Source of the DNA: Caldisericota bacterium
GTDB taxonomy: Bacteria; Caldisericota; JANLFM01
Length of the DNA stretch: 9,390 nucleotides
NCBI GenBank assembly: GCA_024655865.1
Contig: JANLFM010000037.1
Location: forward strand, 1 to 9,390
Direction: 5' to 3'
In this document: positions 1 through 6,992 of the stretch, one piece after another
Position numbering within the stretch: position 1 is the stretch's first letter
Layout of the letters: the number at the start of each line of letters is the position of its first letter
The notes under the pieces: model-generated
Seen by the model: only the letters and a program-made list of their open reading frames with translations
Databases searched by the model: none
Told to the model about the DNA's origin: nothing
Program-made: the position numbers and the translations under genes

Positions 1-845
1 TTCCAGCCTGCAAAAATTGTCCCCTAAACCAGAATTGCCCTTATGCGGTCGTATTTGAGTCCTCTCCTCCTGCTAATTCCACAATTATGAGGGACTTTTC
101 CGATACCCCTCGTCCCTTTGTTATTGAACCAGAAAACGATTCCAGGACCGAATATCTGCCCGGGGAAACCTTCTTTTTAGACCTGATCATCTTTGGCAAA
201 GCCCTTGACCTTTTCCCCTATTTTTTGCTTGCCTTCCGGGAATTGGCTTCTCAGGGAATCGGGAAAATGAGGGGGAGGGCGTCCCTTGAGAAGCTGGAAT
301 TTCAAGGGGGTGAAGGTAGGCAGTTAGTTTATCAAGTCGAGGATAACCTTATTCGCACTGGATGGCAGCCAGAAACCGGAAAGTCCCTAAAGAAGATTTT
401 CCAGGAGTTAATTTTCTCGGAAAATGATCACATTACTCTTTGCTTTCAAACTATGACGCGTTTGATCAACAAGGGCCATTTAGTGGAAATTCCGCATTTC
501 CACATTGTCTTTCGTAACTTGGTGAGGAGGGTTTCCGCTCTCCTGTACTTTTATCACGGAATGCGAATGGACCTGGATTATGGTTCCTTGTTCAGTGAGG
601 CGGAAAAAGTGAAATTGGTTAAAAACGAAACTGTTTGGGTGGATTGGGCTCGTTACTCCAAGCGCCAGCAGGAAAAAATGTTTATGGGCGGGCTCCTCGG
701 AAGGGCAACATACTTATTTGACGGAGTAAACCCCAGTGTTTTCCTACCCTTCGTCATATTAGGCGAAATCACTCATGTGGGCAAAGGCGCAGTTTTCGGT
801 TTAGGTAAGTATCGGGTTGAAACTTTGCGGTTCTGCCTCCGATGA
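1..845 (+). CDS. cas6: Cas6 CRISPR pre-crRNA endoribonuclease (5' end outside window)
   Basis: RAMP-fold endoribonuclease that cuts CRISPR precursor RNA within the repeats to give mature crRNAs for the I-D complex. The frame is open from the left edge (first full codon at 3), giving 280 visible residues before TGA 843-845, so the gene starts upstream of the window. An ATG at 87 is possible but too late: the codons before it encode the family's N-terminal cysteine cluster, CKNCPLNQNCPYAVVFE (Cys codons at 9, 18 and 36). The C-terminal half has the Cas6 pattern DWARYSKRQQ, then MGGLLG, and ends in the glycine-rich loop HVGKGAVFGLGKYRV (774-818) typical of the PF10040-type Cas6 C-terminal domain. 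The His of HVGKG is a possible functional residue, but the catalytic residue cannot be assigned from sequence alone. A 171-base gap separates it from cas3'; having cas6 first in the locus is less usual for I-D. The family is secure; only the true start is unknown. Confidence 0.92.
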   Translation, partial: PACKNCPLNQNCPYAVVFESSPPANSTIMRDFSDTPRPFVIEPENDSRTEYLPGETFFLDLIIFGKALDLFPYFLLAFRELASQGIGKMRGRASLEKLEFQGGEGRQLVYQVEDNLIRTGWQPETGKSLKKIFQELIFSENDHITLCFQTMTRLINKGHLVEIPHFHIVFRNLVRRVSALLYFYHGMRMDLDYGSLFSEAEKVKLVKNETVWVDWARYSKRQQEKMFMGGLLGRATYLFDGVNPSVFLPFVILGEITHVGKGAVFGLGKYRVETLRFCLR

Positions 846-1016
846 AGTGAAAGAGTGAGATTTTTCATGCCTTGCATATTGGCCAAAATCTTAAATCTTG
901 ATCAACAATGGAATACGGGATGCTTCAATATGCCCAGGTTTCAAAACGTAACTCGATATTTCCCCTAGCCAAAAAAGTGGCCAAGTAGGCTCGAGTTACC
1001 AAGGGAGGTTGATGTT
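846..1016. other. Intergenic spacer between cas6 and cas3'
   Basis: A 171-base gap with no convincing gene and no clear -35/-10 pair. It contains the 9-bp inverted repeat described separately and the cas3' ribosome binding site (AAGGGAGGT, 1001-1009, seven bases before the ATG). A 33-codon ORF (ATG 867, TAG 966-968) lies inside but has only a weak Shine-Dalgarno (GAGTGAG) and no recognisable product. Whether cas6 and the interference genes share a transcript cannot be told from sequence. Confidence 0.5.
948..999. repeat. 9-bp inverted repeat upstream of the cas3' ribosome binding site
   Basis: GTAACTCGA at 948-956 and its exact reverse complement TCGAGTTAC at 991-999 flank a 34-base loop. 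The right arm ends one base before the cas3' Shine-Dalgarno (1001-1009). It could be a split operator for a dimeric regulator or an RNA stem affecting cas3' translation. The repeat is plain in the sequence; its function is conjecture, and 9-bp pairs at this distance can occur by chance. Confidence 0.45.
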
Positions 1017-2855
1017 ATGACAAATTACTTATTGGAAACTTACCGAAAGACGGGAATCGAAAAGGTTTACTCTCACCAGAAAGAAGTTTGGGAAGCTTTA
1101 GAAAAGGGAAAAAATATTATTCTTGCAACCGGGACGGGCTCTGGTAAGACCGAAGCCGTTCTTCTTCCTTCTCTAGCAAAAAATCTTCGGATAATCCTTA
1201 TATACCCCACCAAAGCGCTTCTACAGGATCAGGTGCCCAGAACTGAGAAGTTGTGGAAGGAGATTAAAGGAAAAAATGAAACCGGGCATGTCTCAATAGA
1301 TACTGGCGATGAGACCGATGAGACTCTTTTTCGAGCCGATGTAATTTTGACAACTATAGATAAGTTCCTATTCCGCCTCTTTGGCTACGGGAGCACCCGT
1401 TGGGGATATATCTATCCATGGCGCATCGCTCAAAGTCCTCAGAAGAAGACACTCTTGATTTTTGATGAAGCCCATACCTACGACAAGGTTTCTCTTATTC
1501 ATTTCCTTTTCTTGATCGATAAACTGACCTACGAGAAAAGCGTGCAAACTGCCATACTCTCCGCTACTTTGCCTCGGGCTTTAGTTGACCATCTTCGGGA
1601 TGACCGTGGCGAGAGTTTCCCTAGAGCTAGTGGTGAGGGGGAATTCTTTCAGCTCATTAGTGAAAAAGCTGGTGAGGTCAAGCGAGGGCAGGTCCGGTAC
1701 GGTGGGCATCTCGGAAATCCCAATGAAGTTATTCAAAGAGCAACCGATGCCTACCAGCGAGGACAACAGGTGATTATCATCGTTAACAGGGTGTATCCTC
1801 CCAAAGTAGAGGAACCGACAAGCAGCGAGGAGGCGCAAGGATTTTCGGTCAAAGAGCTATGGGAAGCCCTGCAAGATAAGTTAGATGAACGAGCTCTAGA
1901 GAATTTGATCCTCTATCATGGCCATCAATCCCCAGGCCAGCGGCGGGAATTTCTGAAGAAGCTCCAGGAACGAGATGCATCCCGCGAAGATGCACCTAAG
2001 CCCTATATACTGGTGACTACATCGGCCTTCGAGGTAGGAGTGAATGTCTCTTGTGATTTAATGTTCACCGAGGTGTGCAGTCCTGATGCCTTTGTCCAGC
2101 GGATTGGACGCTGTGCCCGGCGATGGAAGAAAAGGGACGATGGTACCGAAGAGCCTGAGCAGGGGGAAGTTTATACCTTCGGAGATGTTTCTCCAAAAGT
2201 GTCACCTGGAGAGAAAGAAGCTCAGCACAGACTAATGCGTTTACTTCAACACTATAAAGGTAAAGCACTAGACGCTGATGTGAAAGTTCAGATCAATGCT
2301 CTAAACGTCTTTGATGCTACTTTGTTGGCCAGGCGTCGCAATACAATTATCTACACTGTGAATGCCAGCCTCTACGACTATGTGTATAACTTTGTGGCTA
2401 CTGGGGCCGAGATGTGGCGGAAGGGTGTTCTGGTCACACGGGATTGGGTGCCAACATTAGAAATCCAGCCAGATGGGGCAGATGCCCAAGAGCGGCTGCG
2501 GTTGTCTGCTACTTATACTGTCCCCCGGGAGTTGGTGAAAGGTTGGTGGTTCGAGGCAAGAGATGTAGACGGACGGCCCATCCCTATCCACGGCAAGGAT
2601 TTACTTGATCAGTTGCGGGCATGCGGGGTAACCACCCAACAGAAAGCGGTGAACGCTTATCAGGCAACCCTAGTTATCTGGCTAAAGCCCGAAGCCTGGG
2701 ATAATGTCTTCGGATTGAAGGAGCGAAAACGCTCAAAACGCTCGGATCCTGCGAAAGGTAACATACCATGCCCACCCGGGATGAGAGCAGTTTTCTTCGA
2801 ACCCTTGCCCGATGCTCCAGCGCTCTTCTGGTTCGAGCCCGAGGAGGAAGTGTAA
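1017..2855 (+). CDS. cas3: Cas3' superfamily 2 DNA helicase (no HD domain), type I-D
   Basis: ATP-dependent helicase that unwinds target DNA after it is recognised by the I-D crRNA complex; 612 residues. The helicase motifs appear in order: a Q-motif-like YSHQ (18-21), Walker A GTGSGKT (39-45), YPTKALLQDQ (Ia), TTIDKF (Ib), DEAH (150-153), SATLP (182-186), TTSAFEVGVNV (V) and QRIGRCAR (361-368). The first RecA-like domain spans about 20-190 and the second about 235-400; the remainder is a Cas3-type C-terminal region. No HD phosphohydrolase motif is present, as expected for I-D, where helicase and nuclease are separate chains. The start is ATG 1017, set by AAGGGAGGT seven bases upstream; an ATG at 1012 in another frame stops after two codons. 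The stop (2853-2855) is one base from the next start codon, so the HD gene is probably coupled to it. No key motif is missing. Confidence 0.95.
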   Translation: MTNYLLETYRKTGIEKVYSHQKEVWEALEKGKNIILATGTGSGKTEAVLLPSLAKNLRIILIYPTKALLQDQVPRTEKLWKEIKGKNETGHVSIDTGDETDETLFRADVILTTIDKFLFRLFGYGSTRWGYIYPWRIAQSPQKKTLLIFDEAHTYDKVSLIHFLFLIDKLTYEKSVQTAILSATLPRALVDHLRDDRGESFPRASGEGEFFQLISEKAGEVKRGQVRYGGHLGNPNEVIQRATDAYQRGQQVIIIVNRVYPPKVEEPTSSEEAQGFSVKELWEALQDKLDERALENLILYHGHQSPGQRREFLKKLQERDASREDAPKPYILVTTSAFEVGVNVSCDLMFTEVCSPDAFVQRIGRCARRWKKRDDGTEEPEQGEVYTFGDVSPKVSPGEKEAQHRLMRLLQHYKGKALDADVKVQINALNVFDATLLARRRNTIIYTVNASLYDYVYNFVATGAEMWRKGVLVTRDWVPTLEIQPDGADAQERLRLSATYTVPRELVKGWWFEARDVDGRPIPIHGKDLLDQLRACGVTTQQKAVNAYQATLVIWLKPEAWDNVFGLKERKRSKRSDPAKGNIPCPPGMRAVFFEPLPDAPALFWFEPEEEV

Positions 2856-2856
2856 G

Positions 2857-3750
2857 ATGAGTGAAAAAGAATTCCACGCCGCCAAGATTATTAGGTTCGG
2901 CAACGCTTTCTATCTTATGGAAGTGGACGACCATAATAGACACGTAGGTGAGATTGCAAAAACGCTTGGTGCTTCAGAGGCGGGGTGTGCGGCAGCTTTG
3001 TGTCATGATCTGGGCAAAATTGGCAATCTGGAGAGGGCTTTTGCCGGTCGCAAGCCACGGATAGCACGGGATTATTTACAGGCTTATGTGGATTGGATTG
3101 TAAAGCAAGCAGGGCTGGATAAACAGTTGAAAGGCTCCACAAGGCAACATTTCGTCCTGGCTTTGCTTTGCCGCACAAGGCAAGAGCGGTATATGGCAGT
3201 TAAAACCGCCCTTAGCGATATAAGCATACTAGATGATCGCTTACAGGAATTGATCGACCTTCCCGTATCGCCGTTCCCGCGCCATGCCGACGGTATCCCG
3301 GAAACGGTGCTGGGGCGTTCGGTGAAAAATGACTACCTTGCTCAGGCGGGGTGTCCGTATGAGTTGATTGATTACGCCTTTGAATTGATTCGCCTGCACC
3401 ATTCCTTCCGGGTAGACCGTATTGTAGAAGCTGCCAGCGCCCTGGAAGCCCGCTTGCCCAATGCCTCTGCTCAGCAATTTGTGCAGGACTTGCATACGCT
3501 CATCTCAGCCGACAATGTGGCCTCTGGTCTGTACGAGAAAGCGCTGTCGGCTACGAACGGGACATTTTCGTTTGGGAACCCGGCCCAGGAGTCGTTTCTA
3601 CTTCATGATTTGGAAGGTGCCGGTAAGGTAGAATGGCTCTCATCATCGGGCGAACTTCGCTGCTGCCGCATGCACCTTGAGTGGCAAGCATCTAGTTGTC
3701 CGAAAGAGCTCTACCTTGACGTGACTTTCCATGTAGTGGAGGTGGGATAA
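2857..3750 (+). CDS. Stand-alone HD nuclease, equivalent to the N-terminal domain of Cas10d (Cas3''-like)
   Basis: Predicted metal-dependent HD-family DNA nuclease of 297 residues that should cut DNA opened by Cas3'. Visible motifs are DHNRHVGEIAKTL (candidate metal-ligand histidines H26 and H29), LCHDLGKIG with the HD pair H50-D51, then H143 (PRHADG), H181/H182 (RLHHSF) and SADNVASGLYEKA with D219. The ADNxASG ending resembles the close of the HD domain in Cas10-family proteins, which points to an origin in Cas10d rather than ordinary Cas3''. In most I-D systems this domain is fused to the N-terminus of Cas10d/Csc3; here it is a separate gene whose TAA overlaps the ATG of the next gene (TAATG). 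The start ATG 2857 is chosen because GAGGAGG (2841-2847) lies nine bases upstream; an earlier in-frame ATG at 2812 lies inside cas3' and lacks this support. The family call is firm; the relation to Cas10d is inferred from position, motif and combined length. Confidence 0.87.
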   Translation: MSEKEFHAAKIIRFGNAFYLMEVDDHNRHVGEIAKTLGASEAGCAAALCHDLGKIGNLERAFAGRKPRIARDYLQAYVDWIVKQAGLDKQLKGSTRQHFVLALLCRTRQERYMAVKTALSDISILDDRLQELIDLPVSPFPRHADGIPETVLGRSVKNDYLAQAGCPYELIDYAFELIRLHHSFRVDRIVEAASALEARLPNASAQQFVQDLHTLISADNVASGLYEKALSATNGTFSFGNPAQESFLLHDLEGAGKVEWLSSSGELRCCRMHLEWQASSCPKELYLDVTFHVVEVG

Positions 3751-5750
3751 TGGAGTCCCTTTCAAAGGCCGTTCTTGCTCTGCTGAAATTTTCCGACCGT
3801 CCAGGAGAAGCAACAGCTCTGGCTCGCTCTTTGTTAAGACGCTCACTCACTGAAACCCAATACAGGGCCCTTTTGGTAGCCGTGGGGGCTTTTGCTAAGG
3901 ACAATGAATCATACTTCCTGCGCTATGACGATATCAAGGCAACCGCGGCTAATGAATTACTAAGCCAATTTGAGAGTTGGTTAGCCAGCGTGGAGGCGGG
4001 AGGCGATGCGCTTTATTGGCTTATCTTCCGCAAGCCCAACGAACCCCGTATGCGAGCAGCTTACGACGTCCTGGCGGGATGGGTGCTGAAATTTCTGTAT
4101 CAAACCAGAGGCGCTATTCCAGTGGATTACGCCGATGGTCAGGCAAAGATATGGTTGGCACAACCCTTGCCTTCTAAGGAAATATGGGACGAATTTATTA
4201 GATGGTTTTTGGAATCCCGTAGTGAGGTGCTCGAATCAAACATAGCAACACTTCTCAATTTCGCTCCTAAGAAACCTATAGGTGCTGTACCCGTGCCCGA
4301 TCACTTGTTTGAGCCAGTTAGTGATGCTCTTATGAAAGCGATTCAGAAAAATAGTAGATTATTGGGGAAGTTTCAGACTTCAGCAAAGGTCAAGTGGCAA
4401 CGGGCTCAAACGAATGAGGAGAGAAAAACAGCTATTTGCGAAGGCAAAAAGGCTACAAGCAGATCGCCATTTGAGGTTACAAACACACCCTCGCTGCATA
4501 CAGCTACTGCAGGACAAGGTACCCGAAGCTGCATTACATGCCTAACTGATAGCGGTATTGCTGAGCTGGGTACTCGATTGGTATTTCCAGAGTCCAAAAA
4601 GGTCTGGTACGACGAGCCTGGGCGCAATTTGCAGAATAGAGGAGTGAACCCGCCGGTGTGCCCAGAATGCTTCTTTGCTGCCATGATCAGCGGATTTTAC
4701 CCCTCAGAGGCCTACTCAGTGTGCGAGCTTCCTGTCGCTTCAGCGTACCAGACCTTTTTGTTGGCACAACGCCTATCCAATGTCACGGTATCCTTGGGTG
4801 CCATGGCTATTGCCCGTTCGTCTTTACTTACCGTAATACCTTCTAAGTATTTTCTAGTTCGGCTGACAACAGGCCGGGGTGCTTTGCCAAAGAAGACACA
4901 GCTCTATCTCCTTCTGGCGGATTACAGCCCTTCATTCCCTGGCGAAGGGAGTGGGATACAAGCCTATGTAGAGGCTGCTGGAGCGATCAATTATCTGAGC
5001 ATCCACTTGGACGTGCTACGGGTCCTAAACCTGTTCCGGCGGGGGGACGTGCTACCGCCTCATTTCGTTACAGAGGGCAATGCCAAAGCCCGAGCCAATG
5101 ATGCAGTACGTTTACTGGAAGCAGGCAAGCCCTATGCAGCCCTGTATCGACTGCTCTATGATGCCTTCCAAAATGCAAAAAAAGGGTGGTTCGGAGAACG
5201 GAGCCTTTTCAAATCACCAAATACCTTGGGAACCTTTGATAAAACGGTGCAGCAAGGCGCCAGGACCTTATTGAAATTTCTTCTGAGAGGAGGTGAAAGC
5301 GAGATGTTAATCAAAGACCCTGGGACGTTCTACCGGGATGTCAAGGACCTTTCCGATGCCCTTTACGACTTACTCCAGCCCATCGCTCAGTATGACGTGA
5401 ACCAAAGTGGCTCCAACGTTTCCGTGGTAGTCCGCAAATTCGTAGAGGCTGTTGAGAAACGCTTCCCCCAGCTTAATTTAGTCGAACTTCAGTACATGGT
5501 TGCCGAAGTTGGTGACAAGGCGGAGAAGCAACGGACGGAAGTTGAAACCGTCTATGTGAAGGGTAAGGAAAGACTGCAACAGGACCTGGATAAGATTGAA
5601 GGAAAGATCAACGAGATGTATGAAAAGTACTTCCAGAACGGAAGTGCCTACATCTGGCGAGAGTTTATCAAAGAGGTGAGCCAGCGTTTGCTGGCCAGAT
5701 TGTTGCTGGGTGTGAGGGCGTCAAAAGGGGGAGGGTCTGCCCAAGGTTAA
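3750..5750 (+). CDS. cas10d: Cas10d (Csc3) large subunit of the type I-D complex, lacking its HD domain
   Basis: Large subunit of the I-D effector, expected to sit at the crRNA 5' end and help recognise the PAM; 666 residues. Two CxxC pairs, CITC (C261, C264) and CPEC (C304, C307), make a likely zinc-binding knuckle as in Cas10-type proteins. No GGDD cyclase motif is present, consistent with the inactive palm of Cas10d; a GGDA at 84-87 is in the wrong place. Residues about 587-630 are highly charged and probably a long helix or coiled coil. No HD motif is present: that activity is in the preceding gene, and the two products total 963 residues, about the size of a fused Csc3. The start ATG 3750 overlaps the previous stop and has GGAGGTG at 3738-3744; this frame is closed by a TGA at 3717-3719, so there is no hidden fused ORF. 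The C-terminal 148 residues appear to be translated separately as well (see Cas11d). Identification rests on operon position, the CxxC pairs and length. Confidence 0.88.
   Translation: MESLSKAVLALLKFSDRPGEATALARSLLRRSLTETQYRALLVAVGAFAKDNESYFLRYDDIKATAANELLSQFESWLASVEAGGDALYWLIFRKPNEPRMRAAYDVLAGWVLKFLYQTRGAIPVDYADGQAKIWLAQPLPSKEIWDEFIRWFLESRSEVLESNIATLLNFAPKKPIGAVPVPDHLFEPVSDALMKAIQKNSRLLGKFQTSAKVKWQRAQTNEERKTAICEGKKATSRSPFEVTNTPSLHTATAGQGTRSCITCLTDSGIAELGTRLVFPESKKVWYDEPGRNLQNRGVNPPVCPECFFAAMISGFYPSEAYSVCELPVASAYQTFLLAQRLSNVTVSLGAMAIARSSLLTVIPSKYFLVRLTTGRGALPKKTQLYLLLADYSPSFPGEGSGIQAYVEAAGAINYLSIHLDVLRVLNLFRRGDVLPPHFVTEGNAKARANDAVRLLEAGKPYAALYRLLYDAFQNAKKGWFGERSLFKSPNTLGTFDKTVQQGARTLLKFLLRGGESEMLIKDPGTFYRDVKDLSDALYDLLQPIAQYDVNQSGSNVSVVVRKFVEAVEKRFPQLNLVELQYMVAEVGDKAEKQRTEVETVYVKGKERLQQDLDKIEGKINEMYEKYFQNGSAYIWREFIKEVSQRLLARLLLGVRASKGGGSAQG
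5286..5296 (+). promoter_or_regulatory. Internal Shine-Dalgarno inside cas10d for Cas11d
   Basis: AGAGGAGGTGA; its core AGGAGGTGA (5288-5296) is fully complementary to the 16S rRNA 3' end. It lies seven bases before an in-frame ATG at 5304. It is as strong as or stronger than the binding sites of the annotated genes around it, which is hard to explain for a site buried in a coding region unless it is used. It encodes LRGGESE in the Cas10d frame. Confidence 0.78.
5304..5750 (+). CDS. cas11d: Cas11d small subunit, internally translated from the cas10d gene
   Basis: A 148-residue protein in the same frame as Cas10d, starting at Met519 of the large subunit and sharing its stop. It begins MLIKDPGTFYRDVKDLSDAL and looks almost wholly helical, with a charged probable coiled-coil stretch (roughly GDKAEKQ to NEMYEKYF, residues 69-108) and an amphipathic C-terminal helix. 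Small subunits of type I complexes are short helical proteins that line the complex belly and bind the non-target strand. Independent translation of the small subunit from within the large-subunit gene is established for subtype I-D, and also for I-B and I-C. The support here is the perfect Shine-Dalgarno seven bases upstream, the in-frame ATG, the position at the gene's 3' end and the size. No other gene in the window could supply this subunit. Actual translation is inferred. Confidence 0.75.
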   Translation: MLIKDPGTFYRDVKDLSDALYDLLQPIAQYDVNQSGSNVSVVVRKFVEAVEKRFPQLNLVELQYMVAEVGDKAEKQRTEVETVYVKGKERLQQDLDKIEGKINEMYEKYFQNGSAYIWREFIKEVSQRLLARLLLGVRASKGGGSAQG

Positions 5751-5798
5751 TTTCAAACAAAAATATTTCTAACAAATTTCTAAGAAAGGAGAAGGAAT
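5751..5798 (+). promoter_or_regulatory. AT-rich leader and ribosome binding site of csc2
   Basis: A 48-base gap, the only real one inside the interference operon. It is AT-rich and probably unstructured, contains ATTTCTAA twice at an 11-base step (5765-5772 and 5776-5783), and ends with AGAAAGGAG (5783-5791), an exact anti-Shine-Dalgarno match seven bases before the ATG. This would favour high translation of csc2, whose product is needed in several copies per complex. The sites are visible; the expression effect is inferred. Confidence 0.5.
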
Positions 5799-6992
5799 AT
5801 GCCTGGAGAATATATTTTAGATTGTGGGCTGATTTCGCCAAACGCCAAGACCGTGATCGTCTCTGCTGTCCTGGAGACAGTAGGACAGGTGCGCTTTGGC
5901 GATGGCACGGAAGTTAACCTGACGATCACCGAGAAAGACCTCGTCCCTATACAAGGTGGGGGATTTGTGGAGAAGGTCGTCTTTTCCGGTTCCAAGCGGC
6001 GAGGAGTGGATCGGCGAACGATACACGCTCTGCGGAATCAGTTTTTGGCTCTTGATCCTCCCTGCTACATTCCTAAGCTGTGCGGCCAATGCCCTACCTG
6101 CTGGCTCTTCGGGCGCGCAGCTATGGGGGAGGGTTACAACATCAAGTCACGTGTCCTTTACGCCTCGGCTCTTTCAGTAGAACCGGCCGACATCGCCGTT
6201 GCCGTTCACAATCGCAATGCTCCCAACGAGTTAGACCACACCACAGGCGAAGCCGGTATTCACAGCGAGGAACTGATCAAGGCCAATGTTCACTTCCCTA
6301 CGATTACCGTTCTCGACAGGGTAGTGGATTGGGAAATCGGGGCTTTCGCCCATGCCCTGCTCGAGAACGTCAATGGCAATCGTTATACTGCTGCTTCTGC
6401 TCGGCAAGGGGGAGTTCGTTTCAGCGAGGGCGAAAATGGCAAACTTATTGTGGTAGATGTATCTGAGCGAGGAATCTTTCCTCTAGAAACGGTCAAAGTA
6501 CCCGGCGAGGAGACCGACTTCGAAAAGGTTTTGCAAATGTTTGCTGATGCCCCCGATCTTCAGAAGATCAAAGAATTCTTTGAGCGGCAGGGATTTACTT
6601 GCGAATATGACCAGACAAACAATTTATATACCGTTAAGAAGGACGATGGGGAGCTATGGACTATTAAAAGGGAAGGTTCTAAAATAACGGTCACACAAGG
6701 CAAGGACGAGAATTTTAGGGCCCTTATGACCCGCTACATTGGTGACCAAGCCCTCGGTTTTCTAAGGGAGAAACAAGAAGACTTCAAACTTTTCTTGGAA
6801 GGGTACACCGTTGATGCCTGGAACCAAACTCTTTCCGCGATCAAGGGTAAATTACTCCTGAACGAAAGCACTGGAGAAGCCCAAGGTGCCAGAAGGAGTA
6901 GAGGCCGCGGCAGACGCAGGGCTGCAAATGAAGAAGAAAGGACGGAGGAACAATTACCTTCAGAGTCGGAAGAAGAAAGTGGATCCTCATGA
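5799..6992 (+). CDS. csc2: Csc2, the Cas7-type backbone subunit of the type I-D complex
   Basis: RAMP-fold protein that polymerises along the crRNA spacer to form the backbone of the I-D complex; 397 residues. The N-terminal region is followed by a cysteine cluster, C89 then CGQCPTC (C95, C98, C101) in LCGQCPTCWLFGRAAMG, a Csc2 hallmark and likely zinc site. Next come conserved-looking stretches such as NAPNELDHTTGEAGIHSEEL and the NRYTAASARQGGVRF segment. Two parts look unusual. Residues about 240-304 form a separate charged, beta-rich segment that may be an inserted subdomain. Residues about 358-397 form a low-complexity tail: first arginine-rich (RRSRGRGRRR, 365-374), then rich in Glu and Ser. 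The start ATG 5799 follows AGAAAGGAG at a seven-base spacing. The stop overlaps the csc1 start (ATGA). The product is longer than I would expect for Csc2 (about 350 residues), consistent with those additions. Confidence 0.92.
   Translation: MPGEYILDCGLISPNAKTVIVSAVLETVGQVRFGDGTEVNLTITEKDLVPIQGGGFVEKVVFSGSKRRGVDRRTIHALRNQFLALDPPCYIPKLCGQCPTCWLFGRAAMGEGYNIKSRVLYASALSVEPADIAVAVHNRNAPNELDHTTGEAGIHSEELIKANVHFPTITVLDRVVDWEIGAFAHALLENVNGNRYTAASARQGGVRFSEGENGKLIVVDVSERGIFPLETVKVPGEETDFEKVLQMFADAPDLQKIKEFFERQGFTCEYDQTNNLYTVKKDDGELWTIKREGSKITVTQGKDENFRALMTRYIGDQALGFLREKQEDFKLFLEGYTVDAWNQTLSAIKGKLLLNESTGEAQGARRSRGRGRRRAANEEERTEEQLPSESEEESGSS

Noticed and set aside
867-968. 33-codon ORF between cas6 and cas3'
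   Set aside because: Weak Shine-Dalgarno, no recognisable product and ordinary chance length.
2812-2856. Earlier ATG (2812) as the start of the HD nuclease
   Set aside because: It lies inside the cas3' coding end without a good Shine-Dalgarno; ATG 2857 has GAGGAGG nine bases upstream and sits one base after the cas3' stop.
3717-3752. A sequencing frameshift splitting one fused cas10d gene
   Set aside because: The downstream frame is closed at 3717-3719, and the split has a Shine-Dalgarno and a neat TAATG junction, so a real gene boundary is more likely. A single indel in this short stretch cannot be fully excluded.
3996-4010. GGDA in Cas10d as a cyclase (GGDD) motif
   Set aside because: It is near residue 84, far from where a palm motif would be and before the zinc knuckle; the second Asp is missing and no other GGDD exists in the protein.
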